Below the pieces are notes generated by a model. It was not told the DNA's origin. It did no database searches and saw nothing but the letters and a program-made list of their open reading frames with translations. 47,593 nt of DNA from Synechococcaceae cyanobacterium SM2_3_2. Its GTDB lineage: Bacteria; Cyanobacteriota; Cyanobacteriia; Thermostichales; Thermostichaceae. The stretch spans positions 1 through 47,593 of the forward strand of contig JAAUUM010000006.1 of assembly GCA_012031565.1 (NCBI GenBank), given 5' to 3'. Below, piece by piece: positions 8,828-19,192 of the stretch; position 1 is the stretch's first letter, and every line of letters starts with the position of its first letter. The position numbers and the translations under genes are program-made.

Positions 8828-8932
8828 AAGGCTGAAGAGCAAAGGGATCCAGCTTGATTGGTAACCTAACAGGTAAAAAGACCACAATCTCGACCGATTT
8901 AAGGTAAATTGAGATTAGATTTCAAGTGAATT

Positions 8933-9667
8933 ATGGTTTCTCTCAGTTCTGCGAATGTCGTCACCTCCGCAACCCAGCAGCCCAACCTTAACGAAATAGA
9001 AGCGCTGAGCCAATCTTTTGAGGCACAAGAAGCCTCTGCCCTGTTGTCTTGGGCGGCAAACCGCTACGGTGATCAACTGGTGTTGGCCTGTAGCCTTGGC
9101 CCGGAAGATTTGGTGTTGATCGATCTGCTCAGTCGGGTGTATCCAGGTCTGCAAGCCTTCTTTTTGGATACCGACTTTCACTTTGTCGAAACGATGGCCC
9201 TCAAAGATCAGATTCAAGCCCGCTATCCCGATATGCACTTGCAGATCGTTAAGCCCCTCCTGAGGGTCGAGCAGCAGGCTGACCAATATGGGGCCGAACT
9301 CTACGCCACCAACCCCGATCAGTGCTGTGGCATCCGCAAGGTAGAACCTCTCAACCGTGTGCTTTCGGGCTATCACGCCTGGATTACGGGTATGCGGCGG
9401 CAGCAAGCCCCCACCCGCGCCAGCATTGGCAAGGTGCAATGGGATGTGAAGCGGTCGATGCTGAAGCTCAATCCATTAGCCGATTGGACAGAAGAGCAGG
9501 TCTGGGCCTACATCACGGCACACGGGATCCCTTACAACCCTTTGCATGACCAAAACTATCCCAGCATCGGCTGCACCCACTGCACTGCACCGGTGCAACC
9601 TGGAGAGGATCCCCGTTCCGGTCGTTGGCAAGGTCAGGGCAAAACTGAATGTGGTTTGCACACCTAA
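8933..9667 (+). CDS. cysH: Adenylyl-sulfate / PAPS reductase CysH (iron-sulfur type)
   Basis: CysH reduces activated sulfate (APS or PAPS) to sulfite in assimilatory sulfur metabolism. The protein has 244 residues. The N-terminal PP-loop reads CSLGPED (residues 53-59). The family sequence GIRKVEPL follows the Cys pair CC (131-132). A CTHC motif (214-217) completes the four cysteines that bind a [4Fe-4S] cluster in APS-reducing members. The catalytic Cys lies in the C-terminal ECGLH (C240). Having all four cluster cysteines suggests that APS can be a substrate, in contrast to the cluster-free enterobacterial PAPS reductase, but this is an inference from the motif. No other sulfate-assimilation gene is adjacent. 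Confidence 0.93.
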   Translation: MVSLSSANVVTSATQQPNLNEIEALSQSFEAQEASALLSWAANRYGDQLVLACSLGPEDLVLIDLLSRVYPGLQAFFLDTDFHFVETMALKDQIQARYPDMHLQIVKPLLRVEQQADQYGAELYATNPDQCCGIRKVEPLNRVLSGYHAWITGMRRQQAPTRASIGKVQWDVKRSMLKLNPLADWTEEQVWAYITAHGIPYNPLHDQNYPSIGCTHCTAPVQPGEDPRSGRWQGQGKTECGLHT

Positions 9668-9725
9668 TCGGCAGATCTGAATAGGTGCGCTGATCGGCGA
9701 CGTTGCCAAAACTGGCTAGATTAAG

Positions 9726-9755
9726 AACGGGATTGCCTCCAGGGGGGATCCCGTT
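9726..9755. terminator. Candidate hairpin downstream of cysH
   Basis: AACGGGAT (9726-9733) pairs perfectly with ATCCCGTT (9748-9755) across a 14-nt loop, 59 bp after the cysH stop. No T tract follows, so intrinsic termination would be weak. It may instead separate cysH from petN as a processing or attenuation hairpin. Confidence 0.4.
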
Positions 9756-9807
9756 AGAGAATACGATTGATCATGCTGCTCACTTTTTTAGATAGGTCGC
9801 TTAAAAC

Positions 9808-9903
9808 ATGGATATTGACATCACCACACTGGGCTGGGTTGCTGCCCTTTCCTCTTTTACCCTCTCCATCGCTATGGTGGTCTGGGGTCGCAACGGGATG
9901 TAA
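9808..9903 (+). CDS. petN: Cytochrome b6f complex subunit VIII PetN
   Basis: PetN is one of the small single-helix subunits of the cytochrome b6f complex, which links photosystem II and photosystem I electron transport in the thylakoid membrane. The ORF encodes 31 residues. The characteristic sequence [18 protein letters not shown] is followed by the near-invariant C-terminal WGRNG. One transmembrane helix spans about residues 8-26. Length and the terminal motif match PetN of cyanobacteria and chloroplasts, which have about 29-31 residues. The gene stands between cysH and another very short membrane-protein gene that starts 27 bp downstream, so the two may share a transcript. Confidence 0.93.
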   Translation: MDIDITTLGWVAALSSFTLSIAMVVWGRNGM

Positions 9904-9930
9904 AAACGGCTGAGGCCACGGGATCCTGCT

Positions 9931-10092
9931 ATGGAGTCATTCACATCTGCTGACTTACCCCTCCAGATTGGCTACACCACCATCTTTTTGTTGCTGCTCG
10001 GGGTTACGGGTGGCATCGCCTATCTCACCGTGACAGATTGGCGTGACCGTCGCCGCCGTAAGCAAGAGGAGAAGGGATCCCGTAAGCGTTAG
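9931..10092 (+). CDS. Small single-helix membrane protein of unknown function
   Basis: A 53-residue ORF starts 27 bp after petN. It has a short polar N-terminus, one hydrophobic helix (about residues 12-34, IGYTTIFLLLLGVTGGIAYL), and then a strongly basic cytoplasmic tail (DWRDRRRRKQEEKGSRKR). Spacing, orientation and a bidirectional terminator shortly downstream support a real gene in a petN transcript. The architecture resembles small photosynthetic membrane subunits, but I do not recognise the family and assign no function. There is no strong Shine-Dalgarno sequence before the ATG. Confidence 0.65.
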   Translation: MESFTSADLPLQIGYTTIFLLLLGVTGGIAYLTVTDWRDRRRRKQEEKGSRKR

Positions 10093-10160
10093 CCCCCTCC
10101 CCTTAGTAAGGTATCAAACCGCCATCAGCAGGTTATTCTGTTCAAAAAATTCTCTACAAC

Positions 10161-10189
10161 AAAAGGGATCCCATTGGGATCCCTTTTTC
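10161..10189. terminator. Bidirectional terminator built from two GGGATCCC palindromes
   Basis: AAAGGGATCCC and GGGATCCCTTT form a perfect stem around a short loop. A T run follows on the plus strand and an A run precedes it, so it can terminate both the petN transcript and the convergent SLH-protein gene. Confidence 0.8.
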
Positions 10190-10214
10190 TTTCTTAGATG
10201 ATTAGCTTGGCAAA

Positions 10215-12218
10215 TTAGGGCGTGGGAGTAGAAGTCGGTGCAGGGGTGGGACAAGGCGGCAGATCCGAGTCCTCTTCACCTTCTGTCTCAGTGGATTCTC
10301 CGGCTTCAGGGTCAATCGGTCTACAGCTCGGTTCAGGAGTAGGGGTTGACTCTAGCTCTGGCCCACCAGTATCTGCACCCGAGGCAGGGGGTGCGGCAGC
10401 TTCAGGCTCATCCGTTGCCTCAGTCTCCGATTCCACTTCTACTTCACCTGTCCGCTCCACAGGAGCAGCGGTTTCCGTAGCTTCAGGCGTCGGAGTTGCT
10501 GTCGATTCCGGGATCGGAGCCGTTGTCGGCTCAGGTGTTGGAGTTGAAGTTGGTGCAGACGTCGAGGTGGCAGGGGCTTGTGGGGTCGGAGTTGCTGGGA
10601 TCGGAGTTGCTGTGGGATCGGTCTCTGGTTCCACTTCTACCTCACCTGTCCGATCCAGTGGGGCAGGGGTTCCCGTAGCTTCAGGCGTCGGTGTAGCTGT
10701 CGGTGTAGCTGTCGGTGTAGCTGTCAGTGCAGGCGATGGGGTTGCTGTTGCAGCAGGCGTTGGTGTTGATGTCGGTGCTGCTGTCGGAGTAGCCGTGGGT
10801 GCCGGTGTTGGACTTGCCGTCGGTGTTGGAGTTGCAGCCGGAGTAGGGGTGGGGGTTGCACCTGCGGGGGGTTGCACCCGGAATGACCACTGTTGCAGGG
10901 TGGTATTGCCATTCACGTCGGCAATCTGAACGGATACTACAGTGCTGCGATCGGTGGGCAGGGCTTCTGCCGGTCGGTAGGTAAAGCCGGTTGAGGTGCG
11001 CTGGACGCGGCTGGTCAGATCAACATTGTTGATAAACAGGCTGAGGCTATTCAGGTCGATCCCTTGCTCGTCACTGTACTGGGCCGAGATGACAGGCTGC
11101 AATTCGGTAATTGCGGCGTCTCGGGCTGGGGTCAGCTCAGTGATGGTGGGAAAGGTAGCGTCGGCCACATTGCCAATACTGACGGTTTCCCCAGCCAATT
11201 GCAAAGCGGTGACCAATCCGCCACGCTCGATTCGAGCAATCACAGGTGCTTGACCGGCCTGATCCTGGCTTCGGAAGGTGTAGCTGCCTTCATACTGTCC
11301 TTCACGAGTCTCTGTCATGGGGACATTAACCACCACACCAGGAATGGAGAAGGTGGCCCCTGAGTTCGGGGATCCCTGCAAGAAAAAGGTGACGGTATCG
11401 CCAGGATTGACTGTGCCCAATTCTTGCCGAGTCAAGAACTCATTAATCACAGGGGGGCCCGTGAGCTGCTCCACTGGGACTGAGGGTTGAAGGGGTTCGG
11501 TTGGTGTGCCTGCAATAGGTGATGAAGTACCGCCAGGAACTGAGGCCCCTGGGGGAGGATTGACAATGGGTGTCCGGCCAATCTTAGAGAGGGCTTGATA
11601 GGTGAGAGCGGCCACTTCACCACGGGTGGCGACAGCTTGGGCATTGACAAACCGGGGATCCGGATAGAGCACCAGCAATTCTTCATTGGTAGCGGTGGCC
11701 ACCCAGACGCGGGCGAAGTTGGGGATGCTGCTGGCGTCGCTATAGATGCTGAGGGTGGGATCAATCTGGGCTTCCGGGATCCCGTCTCCATCAATGACGG
11801 CCCGGGTCAAGACGGTGATGGCTTGGGCGCGGGTCAGCACATCGTTGGGGCGAAAGGTGCCATCGGGAAATCCAGCAATGAAGCCCGCTGCTGCTGCTGC
11901 GCCAATGGCGGGAGCGGCCCAACCGGGCAACTGGTCATTGAACCGAGGGGCGGGAACATTGGTATCCAACTCAAAGGCATTGGTGACAATGGCCGCAAAC
12001 TGAGCACGGGTCAGCTGGTCATTGGGGCGGAATGTGCCATCGGGAAAGCCGCCGATCACATCCTGTTCATTGAGGCTCTGAATATACTGGCCCCCCCAAT
12101 AGGTCTGAATATCGCTAAGCTGCGCCCAACTAGGGCCTGCGGACAGCGAAAATCCCCCCAGAACAAGTGCAACAGATGCCTGTTGTAGACGGTGCAATGG
12201 CTGACGACCCATGATCAT
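10215..12218 (-). CDS. SLH-domain envelope protein with Thr-Pro-rich C-terminus
   Basis: This 667-residue exported protein starts at the ATG at 12218, preceded by AAGGGAG. The N-terminus is a signal peptide (VALVLGGFSLSAGPSWAQ). Two clear S-layer-homology repeats follow, each with the core GGFPDGTFRPND or AGFPDGTFRPND. A third is degenerate (residues about 150-210). Such domains bind cell-wall polymer under the outer membrane. The middle (about 255-445) is beta-rich and resembles an Ig-like domain (VNPGDTVTFFLQGSP). From about residue 450 the protein is low complexity. TPTPTP blocks alternate with acidic stretches containing two copies of RTGEVEVE, and the protein ends in TSTPTP. The tail is likely extended and possibly glycosylated. 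It is probably a structural or surface protein, with partners unknown. It converges on the petN transcript. Confidence 0.82.
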   Translation of the reverse strand: MIMGRQPLHRLQQASVALVLGGFSLSAGPSWAQLSDIQTYWGGQYIQSLNEQDVIGGFPDGTFRPNDQLTRAQFAAIVTNAFELDTNVPAPRFNDQLPGWAAPAIGAAAAAGFIAGFPDGTFRPNDVLTRAQAITVLTRAVIDGDGIPEAQIDPTLSIYSDASSIPNFARVWVATATNEELLVLYPDPRFVNAQAVATRGEVAALTYQALSKIGRTPIVNPPPGASVPGGTSSPIAGTPTEPLQPSVPVEQLTGPPVINEFLTRQELGTVNPGDTVTFFLQGSPNSGATFSIPGVVVNVPMTETREGQYEGSYTFRSQDQAGQAPVIARIERGGLVTALQLAGETVSIGNVADATFPTITELTPARDAAITELQPVISAQYSDEQGIDLNSLSLFINNVDLTSRVQRTSTGFTYRPAEALPTDRSTVVSVQIADVNGNTTLQQWSFRVQPPAGATPTPTPAATPTPTASPTPAPTATPTAAPTSTPTPAATATPSPALTATPTATPTATPTPEATGTPAPLDRTGEVEVEPETDPTATPIPATPTPQAPATSTSAPTSTPTPEPTTAPIPESTATPTPEATETAAPVERTGEVEVESETEATDEPEAAAPPASGADTGGPELESTPTPEPSCRPIDPEAGESTETEGEEDSDLPPCPTPAPTSTPTP

Positions 12219-12861
12219 GAAGTCTGCTCCCTTGGTGTGTGTCACTGATATTGAAGATACTTAGTGCTTGCAAGTGTTCGTTCTCGGGCAAGTGTCGGTA
12301 CGGAATGGAGCACAGTTTCCAAGACGGAATGGCTCCAGAGTAGGTTCCACATCTTAATTATCCCGATAATCCAGAGTTTTTAGACAAGCTACAAGCGGCA
12401 CTCTAAAGCTCGGGCTACCCTCATCCTCAGGATCCCTGTGGCTTGCTGTTTATCTGGAATAAAGTGTCGGCGTCTTGTTGAACGGGGCTGATCAGGCAAA
12501 TGAGACGATTCGTAATAGGGAAGGATAGCTAAGAGAACCTTAAGGACTGGTGGCCGGGATCCCGTGCTGCCAATGAGCGGCAAGTGAAGCATTTCCCCTG
12601 GCAGAGAGCCAAGAGTCTGGATGTTTGGCAAGGACCTTGTTGTTTTTGTATTGTCTTTAATTAGTAGCATATTCATTAAAAAAATCGGTCTTGGCTTTTT
12701 CTTAGGTTTTGGTGGTTATTTGAGAGTTGATGTCAGGGTTTGAGCTAGTCAGGATTATTCTTGCTCTGATTTGCATAGCCCTTTACATCTCGAAATCATT
12801 TCCAAGCCGGGATCCTGCGTTCATAATCAGGCCATAGACGCATAAGGACGAGGGCATCTCT
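12219..12861. other. Divergent intergenic region between the SLH gene and chlL
   Basis: This 643-bp spacer must hold the promoters of both divergent genes. A 95-codon minus-strand reading frame (12389-12676) exists, but it shows no recognisable domain or clear ribosome-binding site and I do not call it. A direct repeat ACGGAATGG occurs at 12300 and 12324 near the SLH gene. I could not identify specific operators. Confidence 0.5.
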
Positions 12862-13704
12862 GTGAAACTCGCGGTTTACGGCAAAGGCGGCATCGGCAAA
12901 TCCACCACCAGTTGCAACATCTCGGTGGCGCTGGCTCGACGGGGCATGAAAGTACTACAGATCGGCTGCGATCCAAAACACGACAGCACCTTTACCCTGA
13001 CGGGATATCTGATCCCCACCATCATCGATACCCTCGAAGCCAAGGACTACCACTACGAGAACATCTGGCCCGAAGATGTCATCCACAAGGGCTACGGCGG
13101 TGTGGACTGTGTGGAAGCGGGCGGGCCTCCTGCCGGGGCGGGCTGCGGCGGCTATGTGGTGGGCGAGACCGTCAAGTTGCTCAAAGAACTCAACGCTTTT
13201 GATGAATATGATGTGATTCTGTTTGATGTGCTGGGGGATGTGGTCTGTGGAGGGTTTGCGGCTCCTCTCAACTATGCCGACTACTGCCTCATCGTCACTG
13301 ATAACGGTTTTGACGCCCTGTTTGCGGCCAATCGGATCTCTGCTTCTGTGCGAGAAAAAGCTCGGACACGGCGGTTGCGACTGGCGGGATTGATCGGTAA
13401 CCGAACCTCCAAGCGGGATCTGATCGATAAGTACATCAGCAAAGTTCCCATGCCAGTGCTGGAAGTCTTGCCGCTGATCGAAGATATCCGGGTCTCTCGT
13501 GTCAAAGGAAAAACCATCTTTGAGATGGCCGAACGGGATCCCGATTTGGAGCCGGTCTGCCAGTACTACCTCAACATCGCCGACCAATTGCTCTCTCAAC
13601 CGGAAGGGATCGTACCCCAAGACACCCCCGACCGCGAGCTATTCACCCTGTTGTCGGACTTCTACAACAATCCTGTGGCAGTTCCAGAGCCCGCCTTGGT
13701 TTAA
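12862..13704 (+). CDS. chlL: Light-independent protochlorophyllide reductase ATP-binding subunit ChlL
   Basis: ChlL is the nitrogenase-iron-protein-like reductase component of dark-operative protochlorophyllide reductase (DPOR). It passes ATP-driven electrons to the ChlN-ChlB catalytic component. The protein has 280 residues. It starts at a GTG (12862), and the first residues are the P-loop region ([12 protein letters not shown]). The two cysteines that bridge the homodimeric [4Fe-4S] cluster are C95 (GAGCGGY) and C129 (DVVCGGF). The family segment [14 protein letters not shown] is intact. The start fits homologues, which begin [10 protein letters not shown], and GAGG lies upstream. chlN follows after an intervening Uma2-family gene, while chlB is not in the window. 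DPOR is oxygen-sensitive and mainly matters in the dark or in low oxygen. Confidence 0.97.
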   Translation: MKLAVYGKGGIGKSTTSCNISVALARRGMKVLQIGCDPKHDSTFTLTGYLIPTIIDTLEAKDYHYENIWPEDVIHKGYGGVDCVEAGGPPAGAGCGGYVVGETVKLLKELNAFDEYDVILFDVLGDVVCGGFAAPLNYADYCLIVTDNGFDALFAANRISASVREKARTRRLRLAGLIGNRTSKRDLIDKYISKVPMPVLEVLPLIEDIRVSRVKGKTIFEMAERDPDLEPVCQYYLNIADQLLSQPEGIVPQDTPDRELFTLLSDFYNNPVAVPEPALV

Positions 13705-13734
13705 TCGAGGTAACGCTCATTGCAAGGATCCCTC

Positions 13735-14496
13735 ATGCCGCTAGATACTGTCTTAACCCTTGTGGGTGGATATCAAGTTTTGCAGTCTCCCGAAGATTTG
13801 CAAGAGCTATTGCGGCAGGGGGATATTACTACTGTTGAACAGTTACAACGGGATCAGTGGGTTCTATGGGCACCTGACCAAGAGATATTCTGGCAATTTG
13901 TCAGAGTATTGGAGGGTGATCTAGAAGATGGAACCCGCTATGACTATAGCCAAGAGCAAGGGCATTTAGTCATGAGCCCTGCTCGACCCAAACATACACT
14001 AACGGCTCTATTCTTGATGACTCTGATCGCAGAACTCTGCCCTGAGTTTATCGGTCGAATGGAAATTGGGATCCGGATGGACACATGGACTAAAGTCTTG
14101 ACTCCTGATCTGATTGTTCTATCTCCTGAGCAAGAATCTCGGTACGATCTCGATCGCTATCCTTTTTCGGAGATGCCATTAATTGTGATGGAGATCTTAT
14201 CTCCTAGCACCCTGGCTGACAATCTGAGATGGCAAGTAGGATCCCAGCCCAGCAAACTGGAGCTTTTTGTGGCAGGAGGCATCGAAGAGTATTGGATCAT
14301 CCATCCTGAACAGCAAAAGATTCGCATCTTTTCTAGACTCGAACTGTTGGATGCTAGAACCACTCAGACTCCCCTAGAATTTCATCAGAACTCTGTAGAT
14401 CTTGATTCATCTGTCTTACCCAATTTTAGGATCCCTGAGCAGGAGTTTTGGAGTCTGTTTAGAAGTTTTTGCCATCGACCTCAAATTGTTCGCTAG
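13735..14496 (+). CDS. Uma2-family (DUF820) putative endonuclease
   Basis: This 253-residue protein belongs to the Uma2/DUF820 family, which is expanded in cyanobacteria and has a PD-(D/E)XK nuclease-like fold. Expected motifs are present. They are PDLIVLS around residue 125, VMEILSPSTLADNLR about 30 residues later, and YWIIHPEQQKIRIF. The ATG at 13735 is preceded by AAGGA and is preferred over an in-frame TTG at 13720. It lies between chlL and chlN, 30 bp after chlL and 45 bp before chlN, so all three may be co-transcribed. It looks more AT-rich than its neighbours, which suggests acquisition by transfer, yet it contains GGATCC copies. No role in chlorophyll synthesis is implied. Nuclease activity has rarely been shown for the family. 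Confidence 0.83.
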   Translation: MPLDTVLTLVGGYQVLQSPEDLQELLRQGDITTVEQLQRDQWVLWAPDQEIFWQFVRVLEGDLEDGTRYDYSQEQGHLVMSPARPKHTLTALFLMTLIAELCPEFIGRMEIGIRMDTWTKVLTPDLIVLSPEQESRYDLDRYPFSEMPLIVMEILSPSTLADNLRWQVGSQPSKLELFVAGGIEEYWIIHPEQQKIRIFSRLELLDARTTQTPLEFHQNSVDLDSSVLPNFRIPEQEFWSLFRSFCHRPQIVR

Positions 14497-14517
14497 AACC
14501 AAAATCAACTTGTCTAA

Positions 14518-15945
<1,428 letters not shown>

Positions 15946-15959
15946 AGCAGCAAGAAGAT

Positions 15960-15990
15960 AAGGGATCCCTGATATTTCTGGGGATCCCTT
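15960..15990 (+). terminator. Candidate terminator after chlN, built from two GGGATCCC
   Basis: AAGGGATCCC (15960-15969) pairs perfectly with GGGATCCCTT (15981-15990), with an 11-nt loop, 14 bp past the chlN stop. The T tract is short, so termination strength is uncertain. It separates the chlL-chlN unit from the initiator tRNA. Confidence 0.6.
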
Positions 15991-16031
15991 GTCATCCGAA
16001 ACAAGAAAAGTTACCTTTGACAAGCGCACAA

Positions 16032-16105
<74 letters not shown>

Positions 16106-16458
16106 TCTTTATCCCTCAGCGATACTAACCAACACCCAACGATTGAGCTTTGCCCTGAGTGATCTGATAAGCCTGTATAGTTCCAAACTACTCCACCACG
16201 GTATCGACAGAAATCTGCAAGGCAGAATGAATGGGAGACGATAGGTTTACTAGCCCCGTTAAGCATGGGATCCCGTCAGAAAAGGAATCTAGGGCTAGTT
16301 TGATGAACCTGTCTCAACCGTCTGCCCTTTCTGTAGGGACAAGGAGAGGATCCAACCCGTGATCCGGCTAATGAGTCCACCTGTTCCACCGGTTCAAATC
16401 TGCCCACAGCCGTTCGGCTCATGACCATCAGTTGCTAAATCTCACCTTTATTAACCCG
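16106..16458. other. Intergenic region after the initiator tRNA
   Basis: This 353-bp stretch contains no credible gene. CTAGCCC (16250) and GGGCTAG (16292) form an inverted repeat that encloses a GGGATCCC. A T-arm-like GGTTCAAATC near 16390 has no surrounding tRNA fold. The converging methyltransferase gene ends at its right border. Confidence 0.5.
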
Positions 16459-17361
16459 CTAATCTAATGGCTTCTGCCCCCGCAGCAAACCATAGCGGAT
16501 CAGTCCTGTGGCATAGCCCTCTTTCATCAAGCCTAAGGCAAAAGCCCCCTGGATCGTTGTCCAGCCTGAGGTCAAGAGCGCCCACCAGACTTTGGGATCC
16601 CAGGCTGAGTCGATCACCACCTGCCAAAAAGGAGCTACCTCCTGTGACCAATCGGCGGTTTTGATCTGCTCAAATCCCAGCTCCTGGGCGATGGCGGTGT
16701 AGGCGGGCAGACTGATCACGTAGGGCAGGCAATAAGCATCATAGATCTGCTGCAACAGGGCCTCATCCTGGGCTGAGCCGGATTCAGGCTGATGACACCA
16801 GGTGGCCATCACCAAAATCCCCCCCGGTTTTAATACTCGGTAGCACTCCGCCAAAAACCGCTGCTTGTCGGGCATATGCTCGCCACTTTCCAGTGTCCAG
16901 ACCAAATCAAAGGATCTTTCCGCAAAGGGCATCGCCAAAGCATCGGCCACTTGAAAGGTAGCTTTCCCACACAGTTCTCGTAACTGGGCGCGCTCGGTGG
17001 CCCGACGGGCTTGGACAGGGCTGAGGGTGATGCCCACCGCTTGGGCCTGAAAATGTTGAGCGAGCACCAATGTACTGCCGCCAATGCCACAGCCCACATC
17101 GATAATCTGAGTTGGGGATCCCACTTCTCCCCAAGCCAACAGCTCCCCGATCAGATCCACCTGAGCCTGATATCGATTTTTGGTCAGCCGATGGGGATCC
17201 GCCAGCTCATAGTAGCCGTGGTGCATGTGCTCACCCCAAACCTGCTCCCACAGGGCCGAGGAGGCATCATAGAACCGCTGAATTTTTCCGTTCAGCCTCT
17301 GATGATCGAGAGCCTTCAGATTTGGGATGCCAGCGGAGATGGACACAGACTTACACTCCAT
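16459..17361 (-). CDS. SAM-dependent methyltransferase of the gamma-tocopherol methyltransferase type
   Basis: This 300-residue class I methyltransferase has the SAM-binding motif IIDVGCGIGGST at about residues 86-97. Later motifs are FDLVWTLESGEHMPDK and YRVLKPGGILVMATW. The N-terminal segment YDASSALWEQVWGEHMHHGYY is characteristic of the tocopherol-methyltransferase branch (plant VTE4, cyanobacterial gamma-tocopherol and related methyltransferases). The likely reaction is methylation of gamma-tocopherol, or of a related phytyl-quinol, at the thylakoid or inner envelope membrane. The related MPBQ/MSBQ methyltransferase or another small-molecule methyltransferase cannot be excluded. It lies 45 bp downstream of the Cry-DASH gene on the same strand, so the two may be co-transcribed. 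Confidence 0.8.
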   Translation of the reverse strand: MECKSVSISAGIPNLKALDHQRLNGKIQRFYDASSALWEQVWGEHMHHGYYELADPHRLTKNRYQAQVDLIGELLAWGEVGSPTQIIDVGCGIGGSTLVLAQHFQAQAVGITLSPVQARRATERAQLRELCGKATFQVADALAMPFAERSFDLVWTLESGEHMPDKQRFLAECYRVLKPGGILVMATWCHQPESGSAQDEALLQQIYDAYCLPYVISLPAYTAIAQELGFEQIKTADWSQEVAPFWQVVIDSAWDPKVWWALLTSGWTTIQGAFALGLMKEGYATGLIRYGLLRGQKPLD

Positions 17362-17406
17362 AGATAAATACTTTGATCATGGCGGATTTGAGCCAACATT
17401 CCAGCT

Positions 17407-18894
17407 CTATCCAGGCACTTGGGCCATTGCTGCCCGATAGTTCTTTTCATTTGCTTTAGCAGACTTCAATAAATCGACGATAGGAGCCGGATAATCCACA
17501 CCAATTCGCACCCCAAAATGCTTTTGTTGATCGCGGCTGAGGCGATGAGGTTCATGGACTAGATCCCCAGGGATCCCTTGCAAAGCGGGCAACCAATGGT
17601 GCAAATAGTCACCACTTGGGTCATAGTCGCGGGATTGCTTGGGAATATTGAAATACCGGAAACCTCTGGCATCATTGCCCACCCCTGCTGTGTAGTTCCA
17701 ATTGCCCCAATTGCTGCAAACGTCGTAATCCACCAGCTGCGATTCAAACCACTCCGCCCCCATCCGCCAATCGATGCCCAAGTTCTTGGTCAGAAAACTG
17801 CCGACATTTTGGCGACCGCGATTGGACATAAACCCACTCACCAACAGCTCTTGCATATTGGCATCCACCAAAGGATAGCCCGTTTGTCCCTGTCGCCACA
17901 GCTCAAAGCGCGGCCAATCCTGCTGCCAGGGCAACGGGATCCCTTGCAATCCCTCGGGTCGAAACAGCTTGCGGCCATGCTTAGCAGTGATCAGGCGAAA
18001 ATAATCTCGCCACAACAACTCAAAAATCAGCCAATAGGTAGAATCATTCCGAATTCGGGTCTGCTCATAGTGTTGAACTTGCTCGTAAATATAGCGAGGG
18101 GAAATACATCCCAGCGCCAACCAGGGTGACAATTTTGAACTATCGTCAGGATTCAACATGCCATTACGGGTTTCTTTGTAAATCTTGAGTCGATCTTGCT
18201 CCCAAAAATAAGACTGGATCCGAGCTTTTGCCCCTGTTTCTCCCCCCATAAAATCATTGACGATGCGGGGATCCCGTGGGAGTTGTGGCAATCCTAGATC
18301 CGCCAGAGTGGGCAAGTCTCCCAAGCTAATGTCAGGAGGCAGGGGCGGCAATCGGGTGGGGCTAGCTAGGAGGGAACGGGGCAGGGTAACAGATTCGGCT
18401 TTCTTGCGAAAACTGGTGAAAACCTCAGGAATTCTGTGTACGGGAAAGGGCAGATCATCAGGATGCAATAGGGTATGTCCCCAAAACAGCTTTAGAGGAC
18501 AGTACCCCAACCTTTGCAGAGCTTGCTCAAGGGCTGACTTCACGTGAAGCTCTTCTGTTCCTACCTCGGCATGTGCGTAGATGGCGTCCGCCCGATAGGT
18601 TTGGGCCAGCTGAGGTAATACGGTTTCGGGATATCCTTTGCAGATCAACAGATTACTGCCCAAATCTTGCAGATTAGCCCGCAAATCCGCCAGACTTTCC
18701 AGCAAAAAATGAGCCCGATGGGATCCCGTTTTGGCAAATCCAAAAGCCGTTTTAGCCTCGGGGCCAATCTGACGAGGATCTAGGCAATAGACCGGGATCA
18801 ACTCGGCATTCTCCCGAGCAGCCCGATATAACGGCTCATGATCATGGATACGCAGATCGGTACGGTACCAGACAATGATGGGGGCCATGGGCAT
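17407..18894 (-). CDS. Cryptochrome DASH / photolyase-family flavoprotein
   Basis: This 495-residue member of the photolyase/cryptochrome family binds FAD and uses blue light. The Rossmann-like antenna domain begins IIVWYRTDLRIHDHEPL. The FAD-binding helical domain has SKLSPWLALGCISPRYIYE, LLWRDYFRL and NVGSFLTKNLGIDWR. The block DVCSNWGNWNYTAGVGND is typical of the DASH subgroup. DASH proteins repair cyclobutane dimers in single-stranded or looped DNA and may have signalling roles. The start ATG at 18894 is followed by a second ATG two codons later, which may be used instead. The tocopherol-type methyltransferase gene follows closely. Confidence 0.92.
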   Translation of the reverse strand: MPMAPIIVWYRTDLRIHDHEPLYRAARENAELIPVYCLDPRQIGPEAKTAFGFAKTGSHRAHFLLESLADLRANLQDLGSNLLICKGYPETVLPQLAQTYRADAIYAHAEVGTEELHVKSALEQALQRLGYCPLKLFWGHTLLHPDDLPFPVHRIPEVFTSFRKKAESVTLPRSLLASPTRLPPLPPDISLGDLPTLADLGLPQLPRDPRIVNDFMGGETGAKARIQSYFWEQDRLKIYKETRNGMLNPDDSSKLSPWLALGCISPRYIYEQVQHYEQTRIRNDSTYWLIFELLWRDYFRLITAKHGRKLFRPEGLQGIPLPWQQDWPRFELWRQGQTGYPLVDANMQELLVSGFMSNRGRQNVGSFLTKNLGIDWRMGAEWFESQLVDYDVCSNWGNWNYTAGVGNDARGFRYFNIPKQSRDYDPSGDYLHHWLPALQGIPGDLVHEPHRLSRDQQKHFGVRIGVDYPAPIVDLLKSAKANEKNYRAAMAQVPG

Positions 18895-19192
18895 GCAAAC
18901 TAGTGAAGGGAGAGGGCCGCTTGATCGGTCAGTTCGGCCCCATTGCAGGGTCTGTCTCAGTATGCCGGATCCCGCACCTGATTCCTAGCGTGAGCCCCAG
19001 TACCATCCCCAGGCCACCAGTAATAAAGTCGGTAATAAAGGTTGAAAATTATACGCTCCACCTTGCTCTTCGCCATCAAAGCCAAAGGGAAGGTGATGAT
19101 CAGCAAAGATCACTGTTCAAGCCTCTAAGATCAAGACCCTAAAACTTTGAATGTCAGGCAAGACTTACTTGGGATCCGCATTCTCAAATGTT

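Noticed and set aside
10222-10929. 235-codon plus-strand ORF rich in Gly-Val repeats
   Set aside because: It is the antisense shadow of the Thr-Pro repeats of the SLH protein.
12389-12676. 95-codon minus-strand ORF between the SLH gene and chlL
   Set aside because: No domain, no ribosome-binding site and no supporting neighbour. It lies in the divergent promoter region.
16380-16420. T-arm-like GGTTCAAATC after the initiator tRNA as a possible second tRNA
   Set aside because: Flanking bases do not form a T stem, and no acceptor or anticodon arm can be drawn.
18903-19142. 79-codon plus-strand ORF after the Cry-DASH gene
   Set aside because: Low-complexity mixed sequence with no recognisable family; it overlaps the probable promoter of the Cry-DASH gene.
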